The notes under the pieces: model-generated
Database searches by the model: none
The model's input: only the letters and a program-made list of their open reading frames with translations
What the model was told of the DNA's origin: nothing
From: Paramacrobiotus richtersi
Lineage: Eukaryota > Tardigrada > Eutardigrada > Parachela > Macrobiotidae
Direction: 5' to 3'
Length of the DNA stretch: 33,954 nucleotides
Assembly: GCA_034698045.1 (NCBI GenBank)
Contig: JAQGAU010000225.1
Span: 1-33,954 of the forward strand
Part shown: piece after piece, positions 31,963-33,954 of the stretch
Layout of the letters: every line of letters starts with the position of its first letter
Numbering within the stretch: the stretch's first letter is position 1
Program-made: the position numbers and the translations under genes

Positions 31963-33954
31963 ATGGTGACGCACGCCCGCGATCAACCTTGCCCGCACTG
32001 TGGTGTGAATTTCACGCGGATTGGGATTGGCAGACACACTGCTGCTTGCTCTGTTCGTATTCCTCCTGTTTCTAACACTCCCGCCGTTCAGACCACTAAC
32101 GCCGTTCAAACTTCTAACGCACCCCAGCATTCCCTTCAATGTTTTTTGGACGGTGAGCAGTTCTCACTGCCCAAAAGGATTCCGAAGCAAGTACGGCGCC
32201 AATGTAACCAAGTTTTTGTGAATGTCTGGCAGTCCGTGGCTCGTCACAATACTTCGTCTGCATGGACTGATGCGCTCGTGGCTGCGCCCGCTGTCCTGTC
32301 GCTGCCTCCATCCAGATCTCTAAGGAAGGAGTCACTTTCGTCCATTATTCGGAAGAATCTGGGTAATCTGTCGCTGAACGGCCGATCCTTACACGCGAAC
32401 ACATCTCCCCTGCCACGTGGAGAGCTGACCCCTGATCGTCTCTGCTCGCTGGTTATGTCGCTCCTTCAGGATCAGAATATCCGAGGAGCGGTCCGGTTAG
32501 TCCTGGGCGAAGAATCTCTGGCCCCCCTTGACGAAGAAACCATCACTGCCCTCCGCTCAAAACACCCCCCTCAGCACCCTGACTGTGTATTCCCTCCACC
32601 CCCTGATGGCGCAGTGGTCCCTCCTCGTGTTTCGCCCGGAGAAATCAAAAAAGCTGTGACGAGTTTCCCTTCTGGATCTTCGGGTGGTTTCACTAACTTT
32701 CGGCCTCAGCACATCAAGGACTCATCAGGCCCTGTCGTGGACCCAGACGGCAATCTATTTTCAGCTTTCGCTGACGTTTCAACCCTGATGCTGAGTGACG
32801 AGATACCTGAGGACATTCGCCCTTTTCTATTTGGGGCAAAGTTGATTCCCCTGGGAAAAAAAGGGGGAGGAAGCAGACCCATCGCTGTAGGAGAAACTCC
32901 ACGCCGTCTGACGGGCAAAATTGTCTCCACGCGCTGTTCAGAAGACGTTGTGCCCGATTTGGTTCCTCTTCAGCTTGGTTGTGGAGTTAAGGGAGGAGCA
33001 GAGGCCATTATCCACGGCATCCGCGCATACCTTGAAATCGAGCATGACTCCGTTCGCGTTTTGGTCAAGCTCGACTTCCGGAATGCCTTTAACACTCTCC
33101 GTCGAGACGTAATGCTAGCCACTGTCAGGGAGAGACTGCCTGCGTATTACCGTTTTGTATGGAATAGCTATCGTTATGTTTCTCATTTGATCTGCGGCTC
33201 GACAACGATACCCTCTGAAAGTGGAATACAACAGGGGGATCCCCTTGGTCCGATGTTATACTCGCTCACAACCCTGCCACTACTGAAGGATCTGGAATGT
33301 GATATGTCAGTTGGCTACCTGGATGATCTCACGCTCACTGGTTCGGTGGAAAAGGTTATCGCGGCCATCAAAACTGTTCAGGGTCGTGCCGCAGCTATGG
33401 GACTCGAGCTAAACTTCAGCAAGTGTGAGGTTTATCCTTTCGGTGGTTCGCTCACAGACCGTGACATGGCAATTCAAAGCTTCCTGGGTACGTGGCCTAC
33501 AATGCAGACCCCAAGGGAGGAGGAATTGTTTCTGCTCGGTTCGCCGCTTACTACTTCCGCATGCGCGAAGTTCCTGAGGGAAAAAGTGGACATGATGAAG
33601 GGGTTCATCCGCGCCTTGAAGTCTCTCCCCTCCCACGCTGCCCTGTTTCTTTTGAAGAACTGCCTATTCATCCCGAAAATTCTATATTCTCTTCGCACAG
33701 CCAGATGTTTCGAGCATCCGAATTTATTGATGGAGTTGGATGAGGTACTACACTCTGGCCTGCAGTCTATCGTTAATGTTGACGTTCGTGGCTTACAATG
33801 GGATCAGTTAACCTTGCCTGTAAAGTTCGGCGGACTGGGAATTAGGCGAACAACTGCACTTGCTTACCCGGCCTATTTGGCTTCGGTGCATTCTGTTCTG
33901 CCTCTAATTGCCAAAATCTGTCCTGGCTTTTCGGAAGGATTGGTTGATCCCTTC
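31963..33954 (+). CDS. LINE polyprotein: zinc finger + reverse transcriptase, open to window end
   Basis: An uninterrupted frame of 664 codons runs from ATG 31963 (context AAAATGG, in-frame stop TAG just upstream at 31945) off the right edge. The N-terminal CPHCGVNFTRIGIGRHTAAC is a CCHC/C2H2-type finger as in R2/NeSL-like LINEs. The reverse transcriptase follows: FPSGSSGGFTNFRPQH, KLIPLGKKGGGSRPIAVGE, RVLVKLDFRNAFNTL (first catalytic Asp), ESGIQQGDPLGPMLYSL and the catalytic SVGYLDDLTLTG. After it come LELNFSKCEVYPFGG and LTLPVKFGGLGIRRT. The restriction-like endonuclease expected at the C-terminus lies beyond the window. With no stop in 2 kb it may be a young, potentially active copy. Same family, by C-terminal type, as the fragment at 24800-25440. 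Confidence 0.9.
   Translation, partial: MVTHARDQPCPHCGVNFTRIGIGRHTAACSVRIPPVSNTPAVQTTNAVQTSNAPQHSLQCFLDGEQFSLPKRIPKQVRRQCNQVFVNVWQSVARHNTSSAWTDALVAAPAVLSLPPSRSLRKESLSSIIRKNLGNLSLNGRSLHANTSPLPRGELTPDRLCSLVMSLLQDQNIRGAVRLVLGEESLAPLDEETITALRSKHPPQHPDCVFPPPPDGAVVPPRVSPGEIKKAVTSFPSGSSGGFTNFRPQHIKDSSGPVVDPDGNLFSAFADVSTLMLSDEIPEDIRPFLFGAKLIPLGKKGGGSRPIAVGETPRRLTGKIVSTRCSEDVVPDLVPLQLGCGVKGGAEAIIHGIRAYLEIEHDSVRVLVKLDFRNAFNTLRRDVMLATVRERLPAYYRFVWNSYRYVSHLICGSTTIPSESGIQQGDPLGPMLYSLTTLPLLKDLECDMSVGYLDDLTLTGSVEKVIAAIKTVQGRAAAMGLELNFSKCEVYPFGGSLTDRDMAIQSFLGTWPTMQTPREEELFLLGSPLTTSACAKFLREKVDMMKGFIRALKSLPSHAALFLLKNCLFIPKILYSLRTARCFEHPNLLMELDEVLHSGLQSIVNVDVRGLQWDQLTLPVKFGGLGIRRTTALAYPAYLASVHSVLPLIAKICPGFSEGLVDPF

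Noticed and set aside
1-33954. CRISPR arrays, bacterial operons, tRNA or rRNA genes
   Set aside because: No regular spacer repeats, ribosome-binding patterns, cloverleaf or rRNA-like sequence was seen; the spliced genes show this is eukaryotic DNA.

Overview
This is animal nuclear DNA from an invertebrate with a fairly compact genome. Coding regions are split by short GT..AG introns (most are 47-165 nt), proteins are secreted multi-domain types (LRR, Ig, astacin), and piggyBac, hAT-like, Harbinger-like and LINE transposons are interspersed. Nothing in the window fixes the species; an ecdysozoan such as a tardigrade or arthropod would fit, but that is only inference.

Left two thirds (1-22 kb): a tandem array of one family of secreted leucine-rich-repeat (LRR) genes, all on the minus strand. 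Two complete copies can be assembled from three exons each: gene B (8568-12603, 631 aa) and gene D (16013-20202, 627 aa). A third (gene A, exon 1 at 796-1470) runs off the left edge and has an in-frame stop. Relics of the same family lie at 7097-7205 (+), 15190-15446 (+) and 15486-15755 (-). Homology between units extends into introns and 5' flanks, so whole units were duplicated. Each complete protein has a signal peptide, a few LRRs, a Cys-rich LRR cap, and a C-terminal region with three copies of an unrecognised Cys repeat of constant spacing. Two unrelated minus-strand genes sit inside the array: an F-box gene (3717-5172) and a small secreted-protein gene (6333-6701). Non-autonomous transposons with target duplications lie at 2149-2534 and 18975-19170.

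Middle (22.1-25.5 kb): a decayed piggyBac element whose region carries eight perfect 12-14 bp palindromes, all centred on GTCGAC, 257-495 bp apart. This is the most unexplained pattern in the window. Next to it is the dead 3' end of a LINE with a restriction-like endonuclease.

Right third (26-34 kb): a two-Ig-domain secreted protein gene (+), and converging on it a four-exon gene (-) for an astacin-like domain fused to LRRs. The astacin domain keeps its zinc ligands but has lost the catalytic glutamate. A further small three-exon gene may be nested in its large intron. The window ends inside an open LINE ORF (zinc finger plus reverse transcriptase) of apparently the same family as the dead fragment at 25 kb.

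Taken together, the host genes are mostly secreted recognition-type proteins (LRR, Ig, pseudo-protease-LRR). Among the LRR paralogues the exposed LRR positions differ while the scaffold is kept. A recognition or defence role is plausible but not shown by the sequence.
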